Assembly: GCF_002931055.1 (NCBI RefSeq)
Contig: NZ_PSXX01000016.1
Coordinates: 29,714 to 93,713, forward strand
DNA length: 64,000 nt
Direction: 5' to 3'
Origin: Pseudoclavibacter sp. AY1H1
GTDB taxonomy: Bacteria; Actinomycetota; Actinomycetes; Actinomycetales; Microbacteriaceae
In this document: piece by piece, positions 51,781-59,970 of the stretch
How the letters are laid out: each line of letters begins with the position of its first letter
Position numbering within the stretch: position 1 is the first letter of the stretch
Position numbers and translations under genes: made by a program
The notes under the pieces: generated by a model
Seen by the model: the letters and a program-made list of their open reading frames with translations, nothing else
Database searches by the model: none
Told to the model about the DNA's origin: nothing

Positions 51781-51927
51781 CCCGCAATTCTACGAGCGAG
51801 GCGGATGCGCGCCTCACCGACTCCCTGAACGCCCGGTGTCCGCCCCGTACTCGCGCCGAGCACGGTTCGCGGAGGGCGAAGGCATCACCAGCTCGGGCGG
51901 AGGCAAGTCGCGTATCCTCGGGGGACC

Positions 51928-52497
51928 ATGTCTCGCCTCCTCATTACTGCCGCAGTCATCGTCGTCGCGGTGACGATCTTCGCCGTGGTCGATTGCGCGA
52001 TGACGGACGCAAAGCGCACGCGCGCACTCCCGAAGCCCGTCTGGGTCGTGGTCGTGCTGCTGGTCCCCGTCGTCGGTCCGCTCCTCTGGCTCTTCTTCGG
52101 CAAGGTCCGCGGCAACGCGGCAGCCGCGAAGCCGGTGCAGACCACCCCGGACGACGACGAGACGTTCCTGCGCTCGATCGGCATCGAGTCCGACAGCGAT
52201 GAGCGCATCCGCAAGCTCGAGGAGGAGCTGCAGGCTCTCGACGACGTCGACTTCCCGGCCGCGGCCCCCACTGGCCCGGTCTCGGAGGGTGGCGTTGCGA
52301 CGGCCCTCGAGGACGCGAACGACGAGGCGTCCTCCGGCGAGAAGTCGGACAAGTCCACGAAGCCAGAGTCTGGCGGCAAGAAGTCCCGCAAGGGCCACGA
52401 GAAGCCGGCAGCCAACGACGACGAGCCCGGCGAGCACGAAGAGCCCATCGAGCATAAAGACGACTGGACTCAGGGCGACGGGTCGCCCCGTGCCTGA
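51928..52497 (+). CDS. PLDc_N domain membrane protein
   Basis: A 189-residue protein with the two-helix phospholipase D N-terminal (PLDc_N) module: LLITAAVIVVAVTIFAVVDC and KPVWVVVVLLVPVVGPLLWL followed by FFGK. No catalytic HKD motif follows; the remaining ~120 residues are acidic/Lys-rich and look disordered. A -10 TATCCT (51913-51918) is 9 bases before the ATG. It overlaps the proposed menD start by 8 bases, so both are one transcript. Confidence 0.75.
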   Translation: MSRLLITAAVIVVAVTIFAVVDCAMTDAKRTRALPKPVWVVVVLLVPVVGPLLWLFFGKVRGNAAAAKPVQTTPDDDETFLRSIGIESDSDERIRKLEEELQALDDVDFPAAAPTGPVSEGGVATALEDANDEASSGEKSDKSTKPESGGKKSRKGHEKPAANDDEPGEHEEPIEHKDDWTQGDGSPRA

Positions 52498-54340
52498 GCG
52501 GCACACCCACACCGAAGCCTCCAACTCCCAGCGCCCCACAGTGGGCGCTGAGTCGCGTGCGCCTGCACCCGGGGCGAGCATGCCGCGCACCGGCAACCCG
52601 GCGGTTGACTTCAGCCTGGACTTCCTGGGCTCCCTCGTGCGCTTCGGCGTCACCGATCTGGTCGTCTGCCCCGGCTCGCGCTCGCAGGCCCTCGCCCTCG
52701 TGGCGGCCGAGCTCGAGCGAATCGGCGCCGTTCGCCTGCACGTGCGCATCGACGAGCGCTCGGCCGGCTTCTTCGCCCTCGGTCTGGCCGCTGAGACCGC
52801 CCGCACGGTGCCCGTCATCACCACCTCGGGGACCGCCGTCGCCAACCTGCTCCCCGCAATGCTCGAGGCGTTCCACGCCGGGGTCCCCCTGGTCGCAGTC
52901 ACCGCAGACCGGCCGGAGGAGCTGCTCGGCATCGGGGCGAACCAGGCCACGACGCAGCCCGGGATCTTCGGGCCCAACATCGTGCACGAGGCGGTGGATG
53001 CGCCGACGGGTGCACCCGCGGAGTCGGCGGAGGCCGAGCGCCTCGCGCTGCGCGCCGCATCCACGACCGGACCGCTGCAGCTGAACCTCGCCTTCCGCGA
53101 CCCGCTGAGCGTCGCCGTCCCATCGCTCGAAGCCTGGGCCGAGGGCGTCGACCCGGGCGAAGTTCCCGGCGGCGACCGCGTCGCCGAGGTCAGCCAGGCC
53201 AGCGATGCGGATGACGTCCTCGACGTCGACGCGGCCGAGTGGCAGCGCACGCTGGTCATCGCCGGGGCTGGCGCCGGCCCGGTGGCCGAGGAGGTCGCCC
53301 ACGCCGGCGGCTGGCCGCTCATCGCCGAGGCGTCGAGCGGCTCGCGCTACGGCCGCAACCTCGTGCTCGCGTACCGACAGCTCCTCGGCGTGAGCTCCCC
53401 TCGGCCGGATCTCCGGGATGCTGTCACGCGGGTCCTCGTGTTCGGGCATCCGACGCTCAGCCGCGAGATTCCCCAGCTCATCGCCCGCGAGGGAGTGCAC
53501 GCCGTCGTCGTCGGCTCGACGGGCGGCGAGCCATACAACCCCGGCCGCGCCGTCGCTGCGCACGTCGAGGCCGTGCGCGTGCATCCCGTCTCCGCCGGCG
53601 ACGCCGAGTCCCGGGCCGAGTCGCGCTCCTGGCTGCGCGAGTGGGTGCTCGCGAGTCGGGAGATCGTCACGGCCTCAGCGGAGCAGCCGCCAGCGCCAGA
53701 CATCGAGGCGTCGCGTTCGAGCGACAAGGCCGTGCGGAGCCGATTCGCCAGGCAGGAACTCGCCGTCGCGCGCATGAAGGTCGACAGGCGGATGCTGGTC
53801 GAGGCCGTCTGGAGCGCCACCTGGCCCCACGACCGGCTTGTGCTCGGCGCATCCACCCTCATCAGGGTGCTCGATGCTCATGTGCCGGGCAAGCCCGTGC
53901 GAGTGCACTCGAATCGGGGGCTCGCCGGCATCGACGGCACCGTCGCGACGACGCTCGGCGTCGCCGTTGGCAGCCAGCTCGCCGGCCCCGTCTCAGCCCA
54001 GGGTGGCGTGACACGTGCGCTCATCGGCGACCTCACTTTCCTCCACGACGCCTCTTCGCTGCTCGTCGGACAGGGTGGCGAGTGGTCGCCCCGCGTGCAG
54101 CTCATCGTCGGCAACGACGGCGGGGGCACGATCTTCGACGATCTCGAGGTGGCTCGCACGGCCGCCTCCGCCGCGCACGCACGGGTGCTGTACACGCCGA
54201 CCGCGGTCGACCTCGAGTCGCTCGCGAGGGCCTACGGCTGGAGCTACCTGCGCGTCGAGACACGTGCCGAGCTGGAGCGCGCGCTCGTCTCTCGGGAGCA
54301 CGAGCGCGTCCTCATTGAGGTGCCTCTGCAGCGAGGCTGA
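52490..54340 (+). CDS. menD: SEPHCHC synthase (MenD)
   Basis: A ThDP-dependent enzyme adding 2-oxoglutarate to isochorismate. From GTG 52490 it has 616 residues; from ATG 52580, which starts nearer the conserved domain, 586. Neither start has a strong ribosome binding site. Key regions are VVCPGSRSQALALVAAEL, the cofactor-activating Glu in RIDERSAGFFALGLA, TTSGTAVANLLPAMLEA, and the ThDP motif ending in NDGGGTIFD. The extra N-terminal ~30 residues of the longer form are Pro/Ser-rich. Confidence 0.93.
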   Translation: MPERHTHTEASNSQRPTVGAESRAPAPGASMPRTGNPAVDFSLDFLGSLVRFGVTDLVVCPGSRSQALALVAAELERIGAVRLHVRIDERSAGFFALGLAAETARTVPVITTSGTAVANLLPAMLEAFHAGVPLVAVTADRPEELLGIGANQATTQPGIFGPNIVHEAVDAPTGAPAESAEAERLALRAASTTGPLQLNLAFRDPLSVAVPSLEAWAEGVDPGEVPGGDRVAEVSQASDADDVLDVDAAEWQRTLVIAGAGAGPVAEEVAHAGGWPLIAEASSGSRYGRNLVLAYRQLLGVSSPRPDLRDAVTRVLVFGHPTLSREIPQLIAREGVHAVVVGSTGGEPYNPGRAVAAHVEAVRVHPVSAGDAESRAESRSWLREWVLASREIVTASAEQPPAPDIEASRSSDKAVRSRFARQELAVARMKVDRRMLVEAVWSATWPHDRLVLGASTLIRVLDAHVPGKPVRVHSNRGLAGIDGTVATTLGVAVGSQLAGPVSAQGGVTRALIGDLTFLHDASSLLVGQGGEWSPRVQLIVGNDGGGTIFDDLEVARTAASAAHARVLYTPTAVDLESLARAYGWSYLRVETRAELERALVSREHERVLIEVPLQRG

Positions 54341-54398
54341 GTGAAATGTCAGGACATATGCTAGCCGTGCACTGTCCGGCCTGAGCAGCGGAGGAACG

Positions 54399-54884
54399 AT
54401 GGCCCCTACATCCCCCAACCCCGAGACGCGCGCCGCCGCCGAGGGAGACATGAACTTCCACACCCGCAAGTGGGTGCGACCGGAGGACCTGAACGCGAAC
54501 GGCACCCTCTTCGGCGGGAGCCTGCTGCGGTGGATCGACGAAGAGGCCGCGATCTACGCGATCATCCAGCTCGGCAACTACCGCTGCGTCACCAAGTACA
54601 TCTCGGAGATCAACTTCGAGGCGTCCGCGCAGCAGGGCGACCTCATCGAGATGGGGCTCGTGGCGACGCACTTCGGTCGCACGTCGATGACGATGCGCGC
54701 CGTCGTGCGCAACATGATCACACGGCGCACGATCCTCTCGATCGAGAAGATCGTGTTCGTGAGCCTCGGCGATGACGGGCACCCCGTGCCGCACGGGTAC
54801 TCGAGCATCACGTACGCGCGCGACCGGATGCCGACCACGCATCCGCAGACCGGCACGATCGCCGTTCCCCGCGTCGGGCAGTAG
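54399..54884 (+). CDS. Hotdog-fold acyl-CoA thioesterase
   Basis: A 161-residue single hotdog protein of the YciA/acyl-CoA thioesterase type: LNANGTLFGGSLLRWIDEEA holds the conserved N-G-FGG helix cap with the catalytic acidic residue, followed by KYISEINFEASAQQGDLIEM. Its place 58 bases after menD allows a role as the DHNA-CoA thioesterase of the menaquinone pathway, for which no other candidate is seen here; general acyl-CoA housekeeping is equally possible. Confidence 0.82.
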   Translation: MAPTSPNPETRAAAEGDMNFHTRKWVRPEDLNANGTLFGGSLLRWIDEEAAIYAIIQLGNYRCVTKYISEINFEASAQQGDLIEMGLVATHFGRTSMTMRAVVRNMITRRTILSIEKIVFVSLGDDGHPVPHGYSSITYARDRMPTTHPQTGTIAVPRVGQ

Positions 54885-54907
54885 CGCCGCCGCTCCGAGC
54901 GGCGGCG
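54885..54907. terminator. Bidirectional terminator
   Basis: CGCCGCCGCT and AGCGGCGGCG pair around a 3-base loop immediately after the thioesterase stop and before the convergent small gene. It lacks a U-tract. Confidence 0.7.
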
Positions 54908-54923
54908 GCGCTGCGGCATCGGG

Positions 54924-55133
54924 CTACTGGTTGCCGACCTGCTTGTCCGCCGCGTCGCGCGCACCCTTGATCTGATCGGTGAACTTGTCGCCGGTCGCCT
55001 TCTGGGCGGCGTTCGCGACGCCGTCGAGGATCTTGTCGCTGATGTCCTCGGCCTTCTCGCTCTTGAGCGCCTCGGTGACTCGCGGGTCCTTGAGGAACTC
55101 CTGCGCCTTGCCGGTGATGTTCTCGATGCCCAT
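54924..55133 (-). CDS. Rv0909 (MT0933)-like small helical protein
   Basis: A 69-residue charged, helical protein: GIENITGKAQEFLKDPRVTE and the ending ATGDKFTDQIKGARDAADKQ. The last part matches the pattern of the MT0933/Rv0909 antitoxin-like family (…KYTDKVDKAxDAA…). No partner toxin gene lies next to it, so it may act alone or be a general stress protein. Purine-rich AGGAGAAG is 10 bases before the ATG. Confidence 0.6.
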   Translation of the reverse strand: MGIENITGKAQEFLKDPRVTEALKSEKAEDISDKILDGVANAAQKATGDKFTDQIKGARDAADKQVGNQ

Positions 55134-55216
55134 GTGCTTCTCCTCTGCTGGGCGCCGCTTTCGCTCCGTCGCGAAAGCTGTTCGCGCGAGCAGAGCATAG
55201 CGTCGGCGGGTGGCGT

Positions 55217-55222
55217 TAGCCT
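55217..55222 (+). promoter_or_regulatory. -10 box for leaderless ppk2 transcript
   Basis: TAGCCT, 6 bases, then the ATG at 55229. Confidence 0.5.
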
Positions 55223-55228
55223 GTCCTC

Positions 55229-56080
55229 ATGCCTCACTTCACCACTGAAGACGCTGCAGTGCTGCGCGTCGATGAGAACTTCGATCTGGGTGCGCTCGAC
55301 CCCCGCTCGACCCCTGGATTCACCGGCAAGAAAGCCGACGCCGCAACCCTGTTCACCGAGCACGACGACGAGATCGCGGAGCTGCAGGAGCGCATGTTCG
55401 CGAACTCGCGGGCGGGTCTCGAGGCGCCGTCCGTGCTGCTGCTCCTGCAGGGCATGGACACGTCCGGCAAGGGCGGAATCGTGCGTCACGTCATCGGGGG
55501 CGTCGACCCGCAGGGCGTGCAGATCGCCTCATTCAAGGCGCCGACGGCCGAGGAACGCGAGCAGGACTTCCTCGTGCGCGTCCGCAAGCAGCTGCCCGCC
55601 GCCGGCAAGATCGGCGTCTTCGACCGCTCCCACTACGAGGACGTGCTCATCCAGCGGGTCCGCTCCTTCGCGCCGCCGGAGGAGATCGAGCGCCGCTACG
55701 GTGCCATCGTCGACTTCGAGAACGAGCTCGCCGCATCCGGAACGAAGCTCATCAAGGTCATGCTGCACATCTCGAAACAAGAGCAGGGCGCGCGCCTCGC
55801 GGAACGGCTCGAGCGCCCGGACAAGCACTGGAAGTTCAACCCGGGAGACATCGACGAGCGCCTGCTCTGGGACCAGTACCAGGAGGCCTACGAGATCGCG
55901 CTGCAGCGCACATCGACGGAGACCTCGCCCTGGTACTGCGTGCCCGCCGATCGCAAGTGGTTCTCCCGCCTCGTGGTGAAGGGCCTGCTGCTCGATGCGC
56001 TGCGCGGCTTCGACCTGCAGTGGCCCGCCGCCGATTTCGACGTCGAGGCCGAGAAGCGGCGTCTCGCCGAGAGCGCGTAG
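55229..56080 (+). CDS. Polyphosphate kinase 2 family phosphotransferase
   Basis: A 283-residue PPK2 protein transferring phosphate between polyphosphate and nucleotides. Walker A is GMDTSGKGG (75-83), the lid follows, and FDRSHYEDVLIQRV is the Walker B/DRSHY region. It is the single-domain form that starts with a short N-terminal extension and ends WPAADFDVEAEKRRLAES. Sequence alone does not tell AMP- from ADP/GDP-specific enzymes. It ends 1 base from the convergent ASCH gene. Confidence 0.93.
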   Translation: MPHFTTEDAAVLRVDENFDLGALDPRSTPGFTGKKADAATLFTEHDDEIAELQERMFANSRAGLEAPSVLLLLQGMDTSGKGGIVRHVIGGVDPQGVQIASFKAPTAEEREQDFLVRVRKQLPAAGKIGVFDRSHYEDVLIQRVRSFAPPEEIERRYGAIVDFENELAASGTKLIKVMLHISKQEQGARLAERLERPDKHWKFNPGDIDERLLWDQYQEAYEIALQRTSTETSPWYCVPADRKWFSRLVVKGLLLDALRGFDLQWPAADFDVEAEKRRLAESA

Positions 56081-56081
56081 C

Positions 56082-56615
56082 TCAGTCTGCGAGCTCGGGC
56101 GGCCAGACTACGCCGAACCGCTCGAAGACGACCTCGTGCTGCGACGTGAACTCGCGACCGACCGCGGCCCGGGTGCGTTCCCAGTAGCGCTGGTGTTCCC
56201 GGCGCCAGCTCTCGAGGCTCCGGTCGTCTTCGCCCTCGTCGTAGGCAAAGGCCTCGTCGACGCTGTCGAAGGGGCCGACGCGCAGCTCCGTGCTGCGGAT
56301 GACGACGACGGGCCTGCCTCGGCCATCGCACGCGATCCAGTGCGATCCGATGCGGGGCAGCAGCTCGCCCTCCTCGGCGAACTCCTCGACGAGCGCGGCG
56401 GTAGCGCGCTTCGGTCCGTGCGTCACCAGGGCAAGCAGCTCATCGGCGAGCTCGACGCTGTCGCCGAAGTTCTCGACCGAGTACTCGGGCGCGGCGGCGG
56501 CGGCACCGGGGTTGGCGGCGCGGTAGGCGTCCCACATCGCGGCGGCCGCGGCGCGGTCGAGTTCAGGGAGCTCCGTGCGGCCGAGGGCCGCGTTGCTGTT
56601 GGGTGCCTCTGTCAT
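56082..56615 (-). CDS. ASCH domain protein
   Basis: A 177-residue protein of the ASCH/PUA-like fold: FGDSVELADELLALVTHGPK, RATAALVEEFAEEGELLPRI, GRPVVVIRSTELRVGPFDSV and the ending FTSQHEVVFERFGVVWPPEL. ASCH proteins bind RNA or hydrolyse N4-acylcytidines; which applies is unknown. It starts in an ATGA overlap with the end of menF, so it is cotranscribed with it. GAGAAGGAC precedes the ATG. Confidence 0.82.
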   Translation of the reverse strand: MTEAPNSNAALGRTELPELDRAAAAAMWDAYRAANPGAAAAAPEYSVENFGDSVELADELLALVTHGPKRATAALVEEFAEEGELLPRIGSHWIACDGRGRPVVVIRSTELRVGPFDSVDEAFAYDEGEDDRSLESWRREHQRYWERTRAAVGREFTSQHEVVFERFGVVWPPELAD

Positions 56616-57913
56616 CGCGAGTCCTTCTCGTCCGGCCCGCCGGTGCTGTCGCCGCGGAGCGCTTCCACGATGGGGCGGAACTTCAGCTGCGTCTCCCGGT
56701 ACTCGTCCGAGGCGTCCGAGGACGCCACGATGCCGCCGCCCGCGTACGCCGTGATCGACCCGTTCGCGTCGATCTCGGCACCGCGCAGGGCGACGGCCCA
56801 CTCGCCATCCCCGCCAGCGCCCACCCAGCCCACTGGGCCGGCATAGCGCTGTCGGTCGAACGGCTCGAGGGCGAGGATCGCATCAAGGGCCGTGGGTGTC
56901 GGGGTGCCGCCGACGGCCGCCGTCGGGTGGAGCGCATCCACGAGATCGAGCACCGTCACTCCCGCAGGCAGGGTGCCGCGGATATCGCTCGCGAGATGCC
57001 ACAGGTTCGGGAGCTTGAGGGTGAAGGGGACGCGGCTGCTCGTCAGGCCCGTGCCCGGGTCGTCGTGCGTGTCGAGGGTCGCGAGCGAGGTGAGCGCGCT
57101 CTCGACGGCGAAGCGGTGCTCTGCCAGGTTCTTCTCGCTGTGCCGCAGCCTCGCCTCGGCCCGCGCGTCGGCCTCCTCGTCGCTGCCGCGGGGGGCCGTG
57201 CCGGCGAGAACCCGCGCCGAGACCTGCCGCTCGAGCACACGCACGAGCGTCTCCGGGCTCGTGCCCGTGAGTCCGTCGACGGCGTAGGTCCAGCACTCCG
57301 GATACGCGGAGGCGAGCCTCGCGAGCAGGCGGCGGCGGTCGGCGCCCTCCGGCAGGGAGCCGACCTGCTCGCGCGCCAGCACGACCTTCGAGAGGTGGCC
57401 GGTGTGGATGAGGTCGAGGGCTCGGTCGATGGCGCGTCGGTGCTCGTCGCCGGACATCAGGCCGTCCGTGAGCACCGCCGCGGCGTCGATGTCGCCGACA
57501 GGTGCAGCGTCGGGGAGGCGCGGCTCCGGAGTCGAGCCGTCGGCGGTGATCGCCGTCACGAAGCACCGCGCACCTCGACGCCCCACGACGAGCTCGGGAA
57601 CCTCGAGGACGCTGCGCGCCCCCGACTCGGCGGCGAACGCGAACGCGCCGAACGCGATGAGGCCAGAGCCCGTCACCTGGGCGACATCGTCGATCTCGGC
57701 CGCCCCGACGACGTCCCGCCAGGCGGCGGCGGAGTCCGGGATTCGCGTCGCACCTGTGAACTCGCCGCGCCACGCGCTCCCCGTCGCGACGACTCCATCG
57801 CCCTGACGGAGCCACACGAGGGGGGAGGTCGACGACGCGAAACGGAGGAGATCGCCCGGATCGGGGACCTCGATCGTCCGTGCGCGCAGGCGGGGGAGGA
57901 TCACAGCTGGCAC
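56612..57913 (-). CDS. menF: Isochorismate synthase
   Basis: A 433-residue chorismate-utilising enzyme; it starts the menaquinone branch. The C-terminal catalytic domain has HLSKVVLAREQV, TSPETLVRVLERQVSARVLA, GTAPRGSDEEADARAEARLR, HRFAVESAL, LHPTAAVGGTPT and the ending YAGGGIVASSDASDEYRET. The absence of a glutamine-amidotransferase partner and the men context favour isochorismate synthase over anthranilate or ADC synthase. Start at GTG 57913 is supported by a leaderless promoter. Confidence 0.93.
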   Translation of the reverse strand: MPAVILPRLRARTIEVPDPGDLLRFASSTSPLVWLRQGDGVVATGSAWRGEFTGATRIPDSAAAWRDVVGAAEIDDVAQVTGSGLIAFGAFAFAAESGARSVLEVPELVVGRRGARCFVTAITADGSTPEPRLPDAAPVGDIDAAAVLTDGLMSGDEHRRAIDRALDLIHTGHLSKVVLAREQVGSLPEGADRRRLLARLASAYPECWTYAVDGLTGTSPETLVRVLERQVSARVLAGTAPRGSDEEADARAEARLRHSEKNLAEHRFAVESALTSLATLDTHDDPGTGLTSSRVPFTLKLPNLWHLASDIRGTLPAGVTVLDLVDALHPTAAVGGTPTPTALDAILALEPFDRQRYAGPVGWVGAGGDGEWAVALRGAEIDANGSITAYAGGGIVASSDASDEYRETQLKFRPIVEALRGDSTGGPDEKDSR

Positions 57914-57920
57914 GACGGCA

Positions 57921-57926
57921 AGACTA
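57921..57926 (-). promoter_or_regulatory. -10 box for leaderless menF transcript
   Basis: TAGTCT on the minus strand, 7 bases before the GTG at 57913. The menG -10 box lies 50 bases away on the other strand. Confidence 0.5.
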
Positions 57927-57976
57927 TCCCCAGCAATCCACTGGAACACGGCCAGGGCGAGACGTGCGCCGCAACG

Positions 57977-57982
57977 TAGGAT
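57977..57982 (+). promoter_or_regulatory. -10 box for leaderless menG transcript
   Basis: TAGGAT, 6 bases, then the GTG at 57989; no ribosome binding site. Confidence 0.6.
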
Positions 57983-57988
57983 GATCTG

Positions 57989-58717
57989 GTGACAAAAGCC
58001 GACCTGAACAAGCGACCCGAGCAAGTGTCGTCGATGTTCGACCGTGTTTCCAAGAAATACGACGAGACGAACGACATCTTGAGCATGGGCAACGCAGCGC
58101 GTTGGCGCGTGCAGACGCGGCACGCCATCGCCCCGCAGCCCGGCGAGAAGATCCTCGACGTCGCAGCGGGGACGGGCACGGTCAGCAAGGTCCTCGCCGA
58201 CGCGGGCGCCAAGGTCACCGCCCTCGACTTCTCCGCGGGCATGATCGAGGAGGGCAAGCGCATCCACGGCGCGAACCCGAACATCGACTTCGTGCAGGGC
58301 GACGCCACCAAGCTTCCCTTCGACGACAACACCTTCGACGCGTCGACGGTGAGCTTCGGCCTGCGCAACGTGCAGCAGCCGAAGGTCGCGCTCCAGGAGA
58401 TGCTGCGCGTCACGAAGCCGGGCGGGCGCCTCGTCATCGCCGAGTTCTCCACGCCGCCGCAGGCCCTCATCCGCACGGGATACCGCGCGTACATGCAGAT
58501 CGCGATGCCGACCATCGTGAAGCTCGTGAGCAGCGACCCCGAGGCGTACACCTACCTGAACGAGTCGATCATCGCCTGGCCCGCACAGCGTGAGCTGGCG
58601 TCCTGGCTGCGCGAGGCGGGCTTCGAGCGGGTCAAGTACCGCAACCTCACCGCCGGTGTGGTCGCCCTGCACAAGGGATTCGTCCCGCTCGCCGACTCCG
58701 GCAGCGTCCCGAGCTAG
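57989..58717 (+). CDS. menG: Demethylmenaquinone methyltransferase
   Basis: A 242-residue UbiE/MenG class I methyltransferase, last step of menaquinone synthesis. It begins with NKRPEQVSSMFDRVSKKYDE typical of the family. The SAM motif is ILDVAAGTGTVSKVLADAGA, then DFSAGMIEEGK and FDASTVSFGLRNVQQPKVAL. It diverges from menF and is followed 104 bases later by the polyprenyl diphosphate synthase gene that makes the side chain. Confidence 0.95.
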   Translation: MTKADLNKRPEQVSSMFDRVSKKYDETNDILSMGNAARWRVQTRHAIAPQPGEKILDVAAGTGTVSKVLADAGAKVTALDFSAGMIEEGKRIHGANPNIDFVQGDATKLPFDDNTFDASTVSFGLRNVQQPKVALQEMLRVTKPGGRLVIAEFSTPPQALIRTGYRAYMQIAMPTIVKLVSSDPEAYTYLNESIIAWPAQRELASWLREAGFERVKYRNLTAGVVALHKGFVPLADSGSVPS

Positions 58718-58821
58718 GGAGCAGCAAGCCAGCAGGCACCGGCAGGGCGCCGGCCTGAACCCCCCAACCAAGTCCGCCCGAGGGCACCCCCTCGAGCGGA
58801 GAACCTGAACCACCAGGAGAC

Positions 58822-59919
58822 ATGAGCGTGGAGCTCCCCAAGACCGAACAGCGCCGGAAGGCGCGAAGCACTGTGGTGCCGGGCGGAACCGACGACCTCT
58901 TCGACGGTCCGAACTCCGACGTGCTGCGCGAGCGCCTCGACGCCGGATTGGCCGCGGTCGAGACCCGCCTCCGCGACGAAGTCCAGTACGCCGACGAGAT
59001 CGCCGACGTCACCGCCCGATACCTCCTCAACGCCGGCGGCAAGCGCCTGCGTCCCATGCTCACCGTGCTCGCCTCGCAGTTCGGCGACACCCCCGGTTCG
59101 GACGAGGTCATCACCGCGGCTGCCGCGGTCGAGCTCACCCACCTCGCCTCGCTGTACCACGACGACGTCATGGACGAGGCGGAGCTGCGTCGAGGCGTCG
59201 CTGCCGCGCACCTGCAGTGGGGCAACTCCATCGCGATCCTCGCCGGTGACCTGCTGTTCGCCCGCTCGAGCCTCCTCTTCTCTGAGCTCGGCCTGCGCGC
59301 CGTTCGCCTGCAGGCGACGATCTTCGAGCGGCTCGTGCTCGGCCAGATGCGCGAGACGACAGGGCCGGCCGCGGATGTGGACCGTATCGACCACTACGTC
59401 GGGGTCCTCGCGGACAAGACCGGCTCCCTCATCTCCGCTGCAGCCCAGTTCGGCGCGATCGTGTCCGGCGCACCGGAGTCCGTCGTCTCGGCGCTCGCCG
59501 AGTACGGTGAGCGCGTCGGCGTCGCCTTCCAGCTCGCCGACGACGTCATCGACCTGCAGCAGAACCCGGACGCGACGGGGAAGCTGGCCGGCACGGATCT
59601 GCGAGCCGGCGTCGAGACGCTGCCTGTGCTGCTGCTCGAGCGCCAGGCCGCGACCGACGAGGCGAGCCGCGACCTGCTGGAACGCATCCGGTCCAGGGTC
59701 GCCGGCGTCAACGAGCAGCCCGAGGAGACTCGCGCGAGCGAGGAGGAGATCTCGGGCATCATCCGCGAGCTCCGCGAGCACCGCGTGACGCAGCTGACGG
59801 TCGACGAGGCCCAGAACTGGGTGACGCTCGCCGTCGAGGCGCTGCGGCCGGTCAAGGCCGGCCCCGCGAAGAACGCCCTCGAGCGCTTCGCCGCGGAGGT
59901 CGTCAGCCGCGACCGCTGA
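58822..59919 (+). CDS. Long-chain polyprenyl diphosphate synthase
   Basis: A 365-residue trans-isoprenyl diphosphate synthase. The first Asp-rich motif is LYHDDVMDEAELRRG and the second AFQLADDVIDLQQNPDATGK. Residues LHLASLYHDD-like before the first motif (small residues at the -4 and -5 region, LTHLASLYHDD) allow a long product, consistent with the octa- to decaprenyl side chain of menaquinone. CAGGAG is 8 bases upstream of the ATG. The gene lies directly after menG. Confidence 0.92.
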   Translation: MSVELPKTEQRRKARSTVVPGGTDDLFDGPNSDVLRERLDAGLAAVETRLRDEVQYADEIADVTARYLLNAGGKRLRPMLTVLASQFGDTPGSDEVITAAAAVELTHLASLYHDDVMDEAELRRGVAAAHLQWGNSIAILAGDLLFARSSLLFSELGLRAVRLQATIFERLVLGQMRETTGPAADVDRIDHYVGVLADKTGSLISAAAQFGAIVSGAPESVVSALAEYGERVGVAFQLADDVIDLQQNPDATGKLAGTDLRAGVETLPVLLLERQAATDEASRDLLERIRSRVAGVNEQPEETRASEEEISGIIRELREHRVTQLTVDEAQNWVTLAVEALRPVKAGPAKNALERFAAEVVSRDR

Positions 59920-59970
59920 CCGAGCTGTTCGCGAGACAGCTCACCCCCTGACCCCTTCTCTGGAGGACAT

